Of a DNA stretch of 64,000 bases, positions 16,431-24,157 are shown piece after piece. The stretch is from Micromonospora sp. WMMD1155 (GTDB lineage Bacteria > Actinomycetota > Actinomycetes > Mycobacteriales > Micromonosporaceae). The notes under the pieces were generated by a model. It saw only the letters and a program-made list of their open reading frames with translations, did not search any database and was not told where the DNA came from. The position numbers and the translations under genes were made by a program. Location: the NCBI RefSeq assembly GCF_029581275.1, contig NZ_CP120742.1, positions 2,454,501 to 2,518,500 of the forward strand. The letters run 5' to 3'. Numbering within the stretch: position 1 is the stretch's first letter; every line of letters starts with the position of its first letter.

Positions 16431-17186
16431 TCAGGCGGCGGAGAAGACGCCCTGGCGGAGCACCGGCACGACGTCCGACACGCCGACCCGGACGGCGACG
16501 TCGACGTCCGCGCCGAAGCCGCCCTCGGTCAACTCGCGCCCGGAGACGCTGCCCCGCACGGCGGCGGGCACGTCCGGAGTGCTCGCCAGCGCGGCGAGCG
16601 CCATCGCCGCCTCCACGGACAACCCGCCCGGCACTCCGGAGAGGGCGTCCAGCACCGAGGCGGCACCGAGTTGGTCCTCGACCGACGGGCGCAGCGACCC
16701 GTCCGGCCACCGTTCCCCGGAGGCGATCACGCCGATCGGGGCGTCCACAGTGCCGTACCCCTGGCGGCGCAGCCAACGCCCGACAGCGCCCGCGTTGCGC
16801 AGGCACGCCGCGACCACCGGCAGGCCGGTGGCACTGGCGGCGGCGCTGATGGCGGAACCGTTCGGCGAGGGCAGGACCAGGTCCGCCACCACCGGCGCGG
16901 CGACCAGCGCGGCCGGCGAGAGCGACCACGGATGGTCCGCGGTCACCTGCCGCCGACCCACCGCGGCGACCGCGCCGACGCGGAGCGCGTACTCGGCGGC
17001 CTGCTCACCCCAGGGGAACGGGTGCACCCGCATGCCACGGGCGACCGCCACCTCCACGGTGGTGGTGAACGACAGGACGTCCACCACCACCAGCGCCGCG
17101 CAGACCCGACCGAGTTCGGCCGCGCCGGTCAGGCCCCAGTCGAACCTGGCGCCCGAACCGGGTTGGCCGTAGACGGCGGCCGTCAA
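16431..17186 (-). CDS. ComB-like 2-phosphosulfolactate phosphatase family protein
   Basis: This protein of about 251 residues has the ComB family pattern: AALVVVDVLSFTTTVEVA near the N-terminus (the metal-site region), LVLPSPNGSAIS in the middle, and VVAACLRNAGAV and IGVIASGERWPDGSLRPSVEDQLGAASVL later. In archaea ComB removes phosphate from 2-phosphosulfolactate in coenzyme M synthesis. Actinobacteria lack that pathway, so the substrate here is probably different. The start is uncertain: a TTG at 17186, just past the purL stop, gives the usual family N-terminus, and translation is probably coupled to purL. It is the last gene of the purS-purQ-purL transcript. Confidence 0.8.
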   Translation of the reverse strand: MTAAVYGQPGSGARFDWGLTGAAELGRVCAALVVVDVLSFTTTVEVAVARGMRVHPFPWGEQAAEYALRVGAVAAVGRRQVTADHPWSLSPAALVAAPVVADLVLPSPNGSAISAAASATGLPVVAACLRNAGAVGRWLRRQGYGTVDAPIGVIASGERWPDGSLRPSVEDQLGAASVLDALSGVPGGLSVEAAMALAALASTPDVPAAVRGSVSGRELTEGGFGADVDVAVRVGVSDVVPVLRQGVFSAA

Positions 17187-17190
17187 CGCC

Positions 17191-19869
17191 TCAGCGCTCG
17201 TCAGGCGACGGCTCGGTGGCACCGGTGTCCGACTCGGTGGGCCCGTCGGAGGACTCCGATGCGATCGGTTCGACAGCGCCGGTCTCCGGGGAGGGGCCTG
17301 ACGAAGCGATGGGCTCGGAGACCACCTCGGCCGGGTCCACCGGTGCGGCCTCCGCGTCCGGGACGACCGGCAGCGGTACGGCCTCGACCGCACCCGCCAC
17401 ACCGGCGGCCGGCGCGGGCACCTCGACGGCTGCCGAGCCCCCGAAGAGGCGCGGCAACGTCTCGGTGTGCGCGGCGCGCAGCTCGTCCAGGCCGATGCGG
17501 AACTGCCCGTGCACCTCGAGCGCGCCGCCGGACGGGTCGGTGACACCGATCAGCTCGAACGGCACGCCCCGCTCGGCGCAGAGCGCCGCGAACGCCTTGT
17601 CGTGGCCGCGCGGCACCGACACCAGCGCCCGCGTGGCGGACTCGCTGAACAGGTAGACGAACGGCATCGAACCCTCGGTGAACTGCTCCGGCACCGCGAC
17701 CCGGGCGCCGACGCCGCGACGCAGGCAGGACTCGACCAGGCTCTGGGCGAGACCGCCGTCGGAGAGGTCGTGTGCCGAGCTGAGGTGCCCGACCCGGGCC
17801 GCCTCGGCCAGCAGGTCGGCGAGCGCCTTCTCGCGGAGCAGGTCGACCTGCGGCGGGATGCCACCGAGGTGCTCGTGCGTCACCCAGGCCCACTCCGAGC
17901 CGGACAGCTCGACGTTGGTCTCGCCGAGCAGGTAGAGCTGGTCGTGGTCGCCACCGGCGCGCGGCACGAAGCCCATCGGCACCCGGTCGGCGACGTTGTC
18001 CAGCACACCCAGCACGCCGACCACCGGGGTCGGGTGGATGGCCGCCGCGCCGGTCTGGTTGTAGAAGCTGACGTTGCCGCCGGTCACCGGGATGCCCAGC
18101 TCCAGGCAGCCGTCCGCGAGGCCACGGACGGCCTCGGCGAACTGCCACATGACGCCCGGGTCCTCGGGCGAGCCGAAGTTGAGGCAGTTGGTCACGGCGA
18201 TCGGCTTCGCGCCGGTCACCGCCACGTTCCGGTACGCCTCGGCCAGGGCCAGCTTGGTGCCGTTGTACGGGTCCAGTCGGGCGTACCGACCGTTGCCGTC
18301 CACCGACAGCGCCACACCCAGCCCGGTGCGCTCGTCGATCCGGATCACGCCGCCGTCCTCCGGCTGGGCGAGCACGGTGTTGCCCAGCACATAGCGGTCG
18401 TACTGCTCGGTGACCCAGGTCTTGTCGGCCAGGTTCGGCGACGCGATCATGCGCAGCACGGTGTCCCGCAGCGCCTCCGGGTCGGCCGGGCGGGGCAGGG
18501 TCTCGGCCCGGTCCGCCTGGAGCAGGATCAGGTCGGCCGGCTCACGCATCGGCCGGGCGTAGACCGGGCCGTCGTCGACGAGCGAACCCGGGGGTACGTC
18601 GACGACCAGGTGGTCCTGCCAGGTGATCAGCAGCCGACCCGGACGCCCGTCCGGCTCCGGCGCGATGACCTCACCGATCGCGGTGGCGAGCACGCCCCAC
18701 TTCTCGGCGGTCTTGAGCACCGCGTCGAGCTTGTCCGGCTCGACGACCAGCAGCATCCGCTCCTGCGACTCGCTGGCCAGGATCTCGTGCGGCTCCATCG
18801 AGGGCTCCCGCAGGGGCACCCGTTCCAGCCAGACCCGCATGCCGGTGCCGGCCGCGGCGGCGGTCTCGGTGAGCGCGCAGGTCAGGCCGGCGCCGCCGAG
18901 GTCCTGGATGCCGACGACCAGTTGGCCGTCGTACAGCTCAAGGCACGCCTCGATCAACAACTTCTCGGTGAACGGGTCGCCGACCTGCACGGCGGGGCGA
19001 CGGGCCTCGCTGCCCTCGTCGAAGGTGGCGCTGGCCAGCACCGAAACGCCGCCGATGCCGTCGCGCCCGGTCTTGGCGCCCATCAGCACGACAACGTTGC
19101 CCGGGCCGGCAGCGGCCTTGTTCTGCAGCCGGTCGACCGGCAGCACGCCCAGGCAGAGCGCGTTGAGTAGCGGGTTGCCCTGGTACGAGGGGTCGAAGAC
19201 CAACTCGCCACCGATGTTGGGCAGGCCGAGGCAGTTGCCGTAGCCGCCGACGCCGGCGACCACGCCGGTGAGGACCCGGGCGGTGTCCGGGTGGTCCGCG
19301 GCACCGAAACGCAGCGGGTCCATCACCGCGACCGGGCGGGCGCCCATGGCGAGGATGTCCCGGACGATGCCGCCGACACCGGTCGCCGCACCCTGGTACG
19401 GCTCGACGAAGCTCGGGTGGTTGTGCGACTCGACCTTGAAGGTCACCGCCAGCTCGTCGGAGATCTGCACGACACCGGCGTTCTCGCCGATGCCGGCGAG
19501 CAGCCTGTCGCTCTGCGGGGCCTTCTCACCGAACTGGCGCAGGTGCACCTTGCTCGACTTGTAGGAGCAGTGCTCGCTCCACATGATCGAGTACATGGCC
19601 AACTCGGACTGCGTGGGCCGGCGGTCGAGGATCTGCCGGATCCGCTCGTACTCGTCGTCGCGCAGGCCCAGCTCGGTGTACGGCTGGAGCTCGCCCGGGG
19701 TGCCACCGGCGCGCGGCACGGTGTCCACGCCCTCGGTCCACACGGCTGCGGCCGGCTGGGCGGCAGCGGCCGCCGGGGCGACGGGCTGCGCCGCGCTCGG
19801 CTCGGCCGGCTGCGCCGGGGCGGAGTACGCCTCCGGGTTGTCCCGTACCGGGTCCGGATGGGTGGTCAT
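17191..19869 (-). CDS. purL: Phosphoribosylformylglycinamidine synthase II
   Basis: This large ATP-dependent subunit (892 aa) converts FGAR to FGAM, using ammonia supplied by PurQ through PurS. Diagnostic segments are [103 protein letters not shown] and [10 protein letters not shown]. Both ends are extended beyond the usual core of about 740 residues. The first 45 are Ala/Pro-rich, and the last 90 are acidic Ala/Pro/Glu/Ser-rich and look disordered. It is downstream of purQ and overlaps or abuts comB. Confidence 0.97.
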   Translation of the reverse strand: MTTHPDPVRDNPEAYSAPAQPAEPSAAQPVAPAAAAAQPAAAVWTEGVDTVPRAGGTPGELQPYTELGLRDDEYERIRQILDRRPTQSELAMYSIMWSEHCSYKSSKVHLRQFGEKAPQSDRLLAGIGENAGVVQISDELAVTFKVESHNHPSFVEPYQGAATGVGGIVRDILAMGARPVAVMDPLRFGAADHPDTARVLTGVVAGVGGYGNCLGLPNIGGELVFDPSYQGNPLLNALCLGVLPVDRLQNKAAAGPGNVVVLMGAKTGRDGIGGVSVLASATFDEGSEARRPAVQVGDPFTEKLLIEACLELYDGQLVVGIQDLGGAGLTCALTETAAAAGTGMRVWLERVPLREPSMEPHEILASESQERMLLVVEPDKLDAVLKTAEKWGVLATAIGEVIAPEPDGRPGRLLITWQDHLVVDVPPGSLVDDGPVYARPMREPADLILLQADRAETLPRPADPEALRDTVLRMIASPNLADKTWVTEQYDRYVLGNTVLAQPEDGGVIRIDERTGLGVALSVDGNGRYARLDPYNGTKLALAEAYRNVAVTGAKPIAVTNCLNFGSPEDPGVMWQFAEAVRGLADGCLELGIPVTGGNVSFYNQTGAAAIHPTPVVGVLGVLDNVADRVPMGFVPRAGGDHDQLYLLGETNVELSGSEWAWVTHEHLGGIPPQVDLLREKALADLLAEAARVGHLSSAHDLSDGGLAQSLVESCLRRGVGARVAVPEQFTEGSMPFVYLFSESATRALVSVPRGHDKAFAALCAERGVPFELIGVTDPSGGALEVHGQFRIGLDELRAAHTETLPRLFGGSAAVEVPAPAAGVAGAVEAVPLPVVPDAEAAPVDPAEVVSEPIASSGPSPETGAVEPIASESSDGPTESDTGATEPSPDER

Positions 19870-19957
19870 GACCTCTCCTCGCTGCGCTCGTGCCCGCCGG
19901 ACCGGCGGTCGAGCAGACCGATGATCGTGACGCTGGTCACCGCGGCGCTCCTCGCAC

Positions 19958-20641
19958 TCACGCGGGCGCCCCGACCAGGTGCTTGAGGACCGACGTGAAG
20001 AAGCCGAGGCCGTCCAGCGACGGGCCGGTCAGCGCCTCCACCGCGTGCTCGGGGTGCGGCATGATGCCGACCACGTTGCCGGCGGCGTTGGTGATCGCGG
20101 CGATGTCGCGCAGGGAGCCGTTCGGGTTGCCGCCGACGTAGCGGGCGACCACCCGGCCCTCGGCCTCGAGCTGGTCCAGGGTGGCGGTGTCCGCGACGTA
20201 GCAGCCCTCGCCGTTCTTGACCGGGACGAGCACCTCCTGGCCGGGCTGGAACGCGTTGGTCCACGCGGTGCCGGCCGACTCGATGCGCAGGACCTGGTCC
20301 CGGTTGCGGAAGTGCAGGTGCTGGTTGCGCGTGAGCGCGCCGGGCAGCAGATGCGCCTCGCAGAGGATCTGGAAGCCGTTGCAGATGCCGAGCACGGGCA
20401 GGCCACCCTGGGCGGCGTCCACGATCGTCTCCATCACCGGGGCGAACCGGGCGATGGCGCCGCAGCGCAGGTAGTCACCGTAGGAGAAGCCACCGGGCAG
20501 CACGACGGCGTCCACCCCGTGCAGGTCCGCGTCGCCGTGCCAGAGCCGGACCGGCTCGGCACCGGCGATCCGGACGGCCCGGGCCGCGTCCCCGTCGTCG
20601 AGCGAGCCCGGGAAGGTGACCACGCCGACCCGGGCGGTCAC
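19958..20641 (-). CDS. purQ: Phosphoribosylformylglycinamidine synthase I (glutaminase subunit)
   Basis: PurQ (227 aa) is the class I glutamine amidotransferase that feeds ammonia to Pur[14 protein letters not shown] opens the protein, [15 protein letters not shown] follows, and the nucleophile is Cys87 in GICNGFQ. The His-Glu of the triad lies in MPHPEHAVE near the C-terminus. The GTG start overlaps the purS stop as GTGA, so the two are translationally coupled. purL follows after about 90 bases. Confidence 0.97.
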   Translation of the reverse strand: MTARVGVVTFPGSLDDGDAARAVRIAGAEPVRLWHGDADLHGVDAVVLPGGFSYGDYLRCGAIARFAPVMETIVDAAQGGLPVLGICNGFQILCEAHLLPGALTRNQHLHFRNRDQVLRIESAGTAWTNAFQPGQEVLVPVKNGEGCYVADTATLDQLEAEGRVVARYVGGNPNGSLRDIAAITNAAGNVVGIMPHPEHAVEALTGPSLDGLGFFTSVLKHLVGAPA

Positions 20642-20901
20642 GAGCGGGCGCCCGCGGTCTCGTCGGCCTCGACCAGGCGGACGGTGAAGTCCTCGATGAC
20701 CGGGTTGGCGAGCAACTTGTCGGCAATCTCCCGAGCGCGGTCCAGGTCCGGTTCACCGGTGAACTCGATCTCGATCCGCCTGCCGATCCGGACCGAGGCG
20801 ACGTCACCGACGCCGAGCCGGGGCAGCGCGTTTGCGACGGCCTGGCCCTGCGGATCGAGGATCTCGGGCTTGAGCATGACGTCGACGACGACGCGAGGCA
20901 C
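20638..20901 (-). CDS. purS: Phosphoribosylformylglycinamidine synthase, PurS subunit
   Basis: PurS (87 aa) is the small dimeric subunit that joins PurQ to Pur[22 protein letters not shown] at the start and [19 protein letters not shown] in the middle are the family signatures, and [14 protein letters not shown] closes the domain. The GTG at 20901 was chosen because it directly precedes this conserved start and AGGAG lies six bases upstream; the open frame upstream has no family match. It is the first gene of the purS-purQ-purL group. Confidence 0.96.
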   Translation of the reverse strand: MPRVVVDVMLKPEILDPQGQAVANALPRLGVGDVASVRIGRRIEIEFTGEPDLDRAREIADKLLANPVIEDFTVRLVEADETAGARS

Positions 20902-21129
20902 TGGGCACTCCTGACTGTGTACGCAGTTGGGTGCCGACCCACATGGGGCGAGCGCAGCCAGCGTACCTGGCAGATACGGCCACGGACGCACCGGCCGGGT
21001 GCAGTTCAAGCAGTGATCGACATTGCCCGCGCTCCCGACGCCCCGACAAGCGCGGCAGGTGGCCTCAGCAGGGCTTATACGACGCCACGGGAGGCCGAAT
21101 CGTTACATTGAGTAACCTCGATCAAATCC
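20902..21129. promoter_or_regulatory. Divergent promoter region of purS and the protease gene
   Basis: Together with the stretch to 21257, this is a 356-base gap without a credible gene. The part next to purS must hold the promoter of the purSQL transcript, read on the minus strand (candidate TACACA at about 20915), but no clear regulator site or riboswitch is seen. From about 21090 the sequence becomes AT-richer towards the protease promoter. Confidence 0.4.
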
Positions 21130-21158
21130 TTGATAACGATCGGCGCGAGCCCTACTGT
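21130..21158 (+). promoter_or_regulatory. Sigma-70-type promoter of the trypsin-like protease
   Basis: TTGATA (21130-21135) and TACTGT (21153-21158) are separated by exactly 17 bases, a good match to the vegetative promoter pattern. Transcription would start about 90 bases before the protease ATG, and the leader would include the hairpin at 21180. Confidence 0.6.
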
Positions 21159-21179
21159 ACATCGACGTAAGTCGATTGA

Positions 21180-21208
21180 GGCGACGGCGGGGACCTCCCG
21201 CCGTCGCC
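21180..21208 (+). other. Hairpin in the protease leader
   Basis: A perfect 12-base inverted repeat (GGCGACGGCGGG and its complement) around a 5-base loop lies between the predicted promoter and the ATG at 21258. It could attenuate transcription or protect the message. It lacks a following T-run. Confidence 0.6.
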
Positions 21209-21257
21209 CATCCGCACCCGGCGACCCCGGGTCCGCCCCGTCCAAGGAGTCCACCCG

Positions 21258-21941
21258 ATGCGCATCCGCCCCCTGCTCGCCGTCGTCAGCATCGCGATGG
21301 TCGGCGCCCTCGGCGCTACCTCCGGCGCGTCCGCCGCCCCGCCCGGCCCGCAACCCATCATCGGTGGCACCACCGTCTCGTCGGCGCCCTGGGCCGCCGC
21401 GGTGCTCAGCAACGGCTCGTTCACCTGCTCCGGCAGCGTCATCGCCGCGCAGTGGGTGCTCACCGCCCGGCACTGCATCAACGGCACCATGTCCGTCCGG
21501 ATCGGCAGCGTGAACCGGACCTCCGGCGGGGTCACCCGCACGATCAGCGCCACCTACACCCGCTACGACCTGGCCCTCATGCGGCTCTCCAGCAGCGTCA
21601 GCACCTCCACGGTGAGCCTGGCCAACAGCAACCCGCCGATCAACTCGACGAACTCGATCTACGGGTGGGGCATGACCTGCTACAGCGGCTGCTCGGCGTC
21701 GACCCAGCTGAAGACCGCCACCGTCCGGGTGACCAGCAACAGCGTCACCGACGCGTACGGCGGGCAGGCGATCCGCAGCACCGAGATCAGCGGCAACGCC
21801 TGGCGGGGCGACTCGGGCGGCCCGCAGTTCTACAACGGCCAGCAGGTCGGCGTCGCCTCCACGGCCGACGGCTACAGCATCCAGAACTACGGCAGTGTCG
21901 CGTACAACCGGGCCTGGATCACCTCGGTGGCCGGAGTCTGA
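21258..21941 (+). CDS. Secreted trypsin-like serine protease (S1 family)
   Basis: The 227-residue preprotein has a signal peptide (about residues 1-27, cut after ASA), a short propeptide and the mature start IIGGTTV at residue 34. The catalytic triad is complete: His72 in TARHC, Asp104 in YDLALM, Ser186 in GDSGGPQ. The cysteine pairs of the S1 fold are partly present (57/73, 141/145). At about 190 residues the mature enzyme is compact, as in Streptomyces secreted proteases. The usual trypsin specificity Asp, six residues before the serine, is not evident (EISGNAWRGDSGG), so its substrate preference may differ. It is monocistronic, with its own promoter and terminator. Confidence 0.93.
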   Translation: MRIRPLLAVVSIAMVGALGATSGASAAPPGPQPIIGGTTVSSAPWAAAVLSNGSFTCSGSVIAAQWVLTARHCINGTMSVRIGSVNRTSGGVTRTISATYTRYDLALMRLSSSVSTSTVSLANSNPPINSTNSIYGWGMTCYSGCSASTQLKTATVRVTSNSVTDAYGGQAIRSTEISGNAWRGDSGGPQFYNGQQVGVASTADGYSIQNYGSVAYNRAWITSVAGV

Positions 21942-21956
21942 CGGTTACCACCCGGA

Positions 21957-21997
21957 GCGGCGCGGATGGTCGGCCCCGTGCCGGGCGTCCGCGCCGC
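21957..21997 (+). terminator. Terminator of the protease gene
   Basis: GCGGCGCGGA (21957-21966) pairs with TCCGCGCCGC (21988-21997), starting 16 bases after the stop. Confidence 0.7.
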
Positions 21998-22070
21998 GCG
22001 GTTTTGCAGCATCCGATCAGGTGAACAATGCGCCCGATCGGGTCGGGCCGCTCCTGACAGCATCGGAAAC

Positions 22071-22529
22071 GTGCTGGTCGTGACGACGGAGCAACTGCCC
22101 GGCTACGAGATCCGCCAGATTCTCGGTGAGGTGGTGTCATCGATGGCCAGGACGCGCAACCCGTACCGCGAGGGGGTCAAGAACCTGCGCGGTGGCGCGT
22201 ACGACCCGATGGCCCCGGACAACCTGACCCGGTGGCGCACCGACTCGGTGTCCCGGCTCGGCGAGGAGGCCCTGCGCCTCGGCGCGAACGCCGTGATCGG
22301 CATGCGGTTCGACAGCCGGGACTGCGGTGAGATGTGGATGGAGATCTGCGCGTACGGGACGGCCGTGATCGCCGTACCCGTCATGCCCGAGGTCATGCCG
22401 GCCGACCAGCCCGCGGTCGCCGCGGAGACCGCCACCGACCCGGCCTTCGCCGAGTCTCTCGGCGGCATCGCCGAACCGGCCAGCGCCCCCAACCTGAGAA
22501 CAGCCGCCGAAACCCCCACCGGCGAGTAG
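22071..22529 (+). CDS. YbjQ/UPF0145 (DUF74) family protein
   Basis: This 152-residue protein has the complete YbjQ fold signature: VVTTEQLPGYEIRQILGEV at the start, then LGEEALRLGANAVIGMRFDS and WMEICAYGTAVIAVP. Members form pentamers and are annotated as putative heavy-metal-binding proteins, but no function is proven. GTG 22071 (or 22080) is the likely start because the conserved core begins there. After the core a tail of about 40 residues rich in Ala, Pro and Glu is specific to this protein. Confidence 0.88.
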   Translation: MLVVTTEQLPGYEIRQILGEVVSSMARTRNPYREGVKNLRGGAYDPMAPDNLTRWRTDSVSRLGEEALRLGANAVIGMRFDSRDCGEMWMEICAYGTAVIAVPVMPEVMPADQPAVAAETATDPAFAESLGGIAEPASAPNLRTAAETPTGE

Positions 22530-22565
22530 CCCCCACCGGGACCCCGGCGCCCGCCGTCGCCCTGT

Positions 22566-22621
22566 TGATCAAGAGGTTTCGGTCAGCAGGGAGATCGAAG
22601 ATGACACAAACCTCTTGATCA
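22566..22621. repeat. Dispersed TGATCA-ended palindrome, copy 1
   Basis: TGATCAAGAGGTTT (22566-22579) and AAACCTCTTGATCA (22608-22621) are exact 14-base arms around a 28-base centre, in the gap before purB. Its flank CCTGTTGATC is identical to that of copy 2 at 44101. It may serve as the terminator between the convergent YbjQ and purB genes. Confidence 0.75.
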
Positions 22622-22672
22622 CCGGGGTGCGGAGGGGCGCCCGGGGAGGTGGGAGGTAGGAGGTGGGATGGG

Positions 22673-24106
22673 TTAGAGGATGGGGGGTGGGCTGTAGGTG
22701 GCGGCTTCGGGGTGGGTCTCCACCACCTTGGTGATCCGCTTGGTCACCGCTGCCACCTGGGCCTGGGCGGCGCCGACGAAGGCGCTGCGGTCGGCGACCA
22801 GGGTGTCGATGTCGGCGCGGGACAGGCCGAGCCGGCCGTCGGCCGCCAACCTGTCGAAGAGGTCGTTCTCCGGGGAGCCCTTCTCGCGCATCGCCAGGGC
22901 CACCGCGACCGCGTGCTCCTTGATCACCTCGTGGGCGACCTCCCGACCGACGCCACGCCGGACCGCCGCGACCAGGATCTTGGTGGTGGCCAGGAACGGC
23001 AGGAACCGCTCCAACTCCCGGTTGATCACCGCCGGGTACGCGCCGAACTCGTCGAGCACCGTCAGGAACGTCTGGAACAGCCCGTCAGCGGCGAAGAACG
23101 CGTCCGGCAGGGCGACCCGACGGACCACCGAGCAGGACACGTCCCCCTCGTTCCACTGGTCGCCGGCCAGCTCGCCGACCATCGACAGGTAACCCCTGAT
23201 GATCACGGCGAAGCCGTTCACCCGCTCCGACGAGCGCGTGTTCATCTTGTGCGGCATGGCGCTGGACCCGACCTGGCCGGGCTTGAAGCCCTCGGTGGCC
23301 AATTCCTGGCCGACCATCAGCCGGATCGTGGTAGCCAGCGACGACGGCGCCGCGGCGGTCTGCGCCAGCGCGGCCAGCACGTCGAAGTCCAGCGAGCGGG
23401 GGTAGACCTGGCCGACGCTGTCCAGCACCCGGGAGAAGCCCAGGTGTTCGGCGACCCGCCGCTCCAGCTCGGCGACCTTGTCGGCGTCCCCGTCGAAGAG
23501 GTCCAACTGGTCGGCGGCAGTGCCGACCGGGCCCTTGATCCCCCGCAGCGGGTACCGGGCGATCAGCTCCTCCAGCCGCTCGTACGCGATCAGCAACTCC
23601 TCCGCCGCCGAGGCGAAGCGCTTGCCCAGCGTGGTGGCCTGCGCCGCCACGTTGTGCGAACGGCCGGTCATGACCAGCTCGGAATGCTCGTACGCCAGGA
23701 AGGCGAGGCGGGCCAGGGTGGCGACCACGCGGTCCCGGATCAGCTCCAACGAGGCACGCACCTGGAGCTGCTCGACGTTCTCGGTCAGGTCCCGCGAGGT
23801 CATGCCCTTGTGCACGTGCTCGTGCCCGGCGAGCGCGCTGAACTCCTCGATCCGGGCCTTCACGTCGTGCCGGGTGACCCGCTCCCGCTCCGCGATCGAG
23901 GCGAGGTCGACCTGGTCGAGCACCCGCTCGTACGCCTCGACCACGCCGTCCGGCACCGCGACACCCAGGTCACGCTGGGCGCGGAGCACGGCGAGCCAGA
24001 GTCGCCGCTCCATCCGGACCTTCTCCTCCGGAGACCAGAGGGCGACCAGTTCGGGCGAGGCGTACCGGTTGGCGAGCACGTTCGGGATCGTCGTCACGTA
24101 CCTCAT
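22673..24106 (-). CDS. purB: Adenylosuccinate lyase
   Basis: PurB (477 aa) acts twice in purine synthesis, cleaving SAICAR to AICAR and adenylosuccinate to AMP plus fumarate. It has the fumarase/aspartase superfamily layout: HDVKARIEEF, the substrate loop HKGMTSRDLTENV, TGRSHNVAAQATTLGKRFA and the signature loop GSSAMPHKMNTRSSER with its catalytic serine. The start IPNVLANRYASPELVALWSPEEKVRMER is typical of the high-GC Gram-positive enzyme. The gene stands alone, away from the other pur genes in the window. Confidence 0.97.
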   Translation of the reverse strand: MRYVTTIPNVLANRYASPELVALWSPEEKVRMERRLWLAVLRAQRDLGVAVPDGVVEAYERVLDQVDLASIAERERVTRHDVKARIEEFSALAGHEHVHKGMTSRDLTENVEQLQVRASLELIRDRVVATLARLAFLAYEHSELVMTGRSHNVAAQATTLGKRFASAAEELLIAYERLEELIARYPLRGIKGPVGTAADQLDLFDGDADKVAELERRVAEHLGFSRVLDSVGQVYPRSLDFDVLAALAQTAAAPSSLATTIRLMVGQELATEGFKPGQVGSSAMPHKMNTRSSERVNGFAVIIRGYLSMVGELAGDQWNEGDVSCSVVRRVALPDAFFAADGLFQTFLTVLDEFGAYPAVINRELERFLPFLATTKILVAAVRRGVGREVAHEVIKEHAVAVALAMREKGSPENDLFDRLAADGRLGLSRADIDTLVADRSAFVGAAQAQVAAVTKRITKVVETHPEAATYSPPPIL

Positions 24107-24157
24107 TGTCCCGCACCCGCTGACCGGCGCCGGGACCGGGCCGGAACCCCGGAGCGG

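Noticed and set aside
20917..21111. Short ORF of 64 codons between purS and the protease gene
   Set aside because: No ribosome-binding site, no motif, and it covers the promoter region expected for purS.
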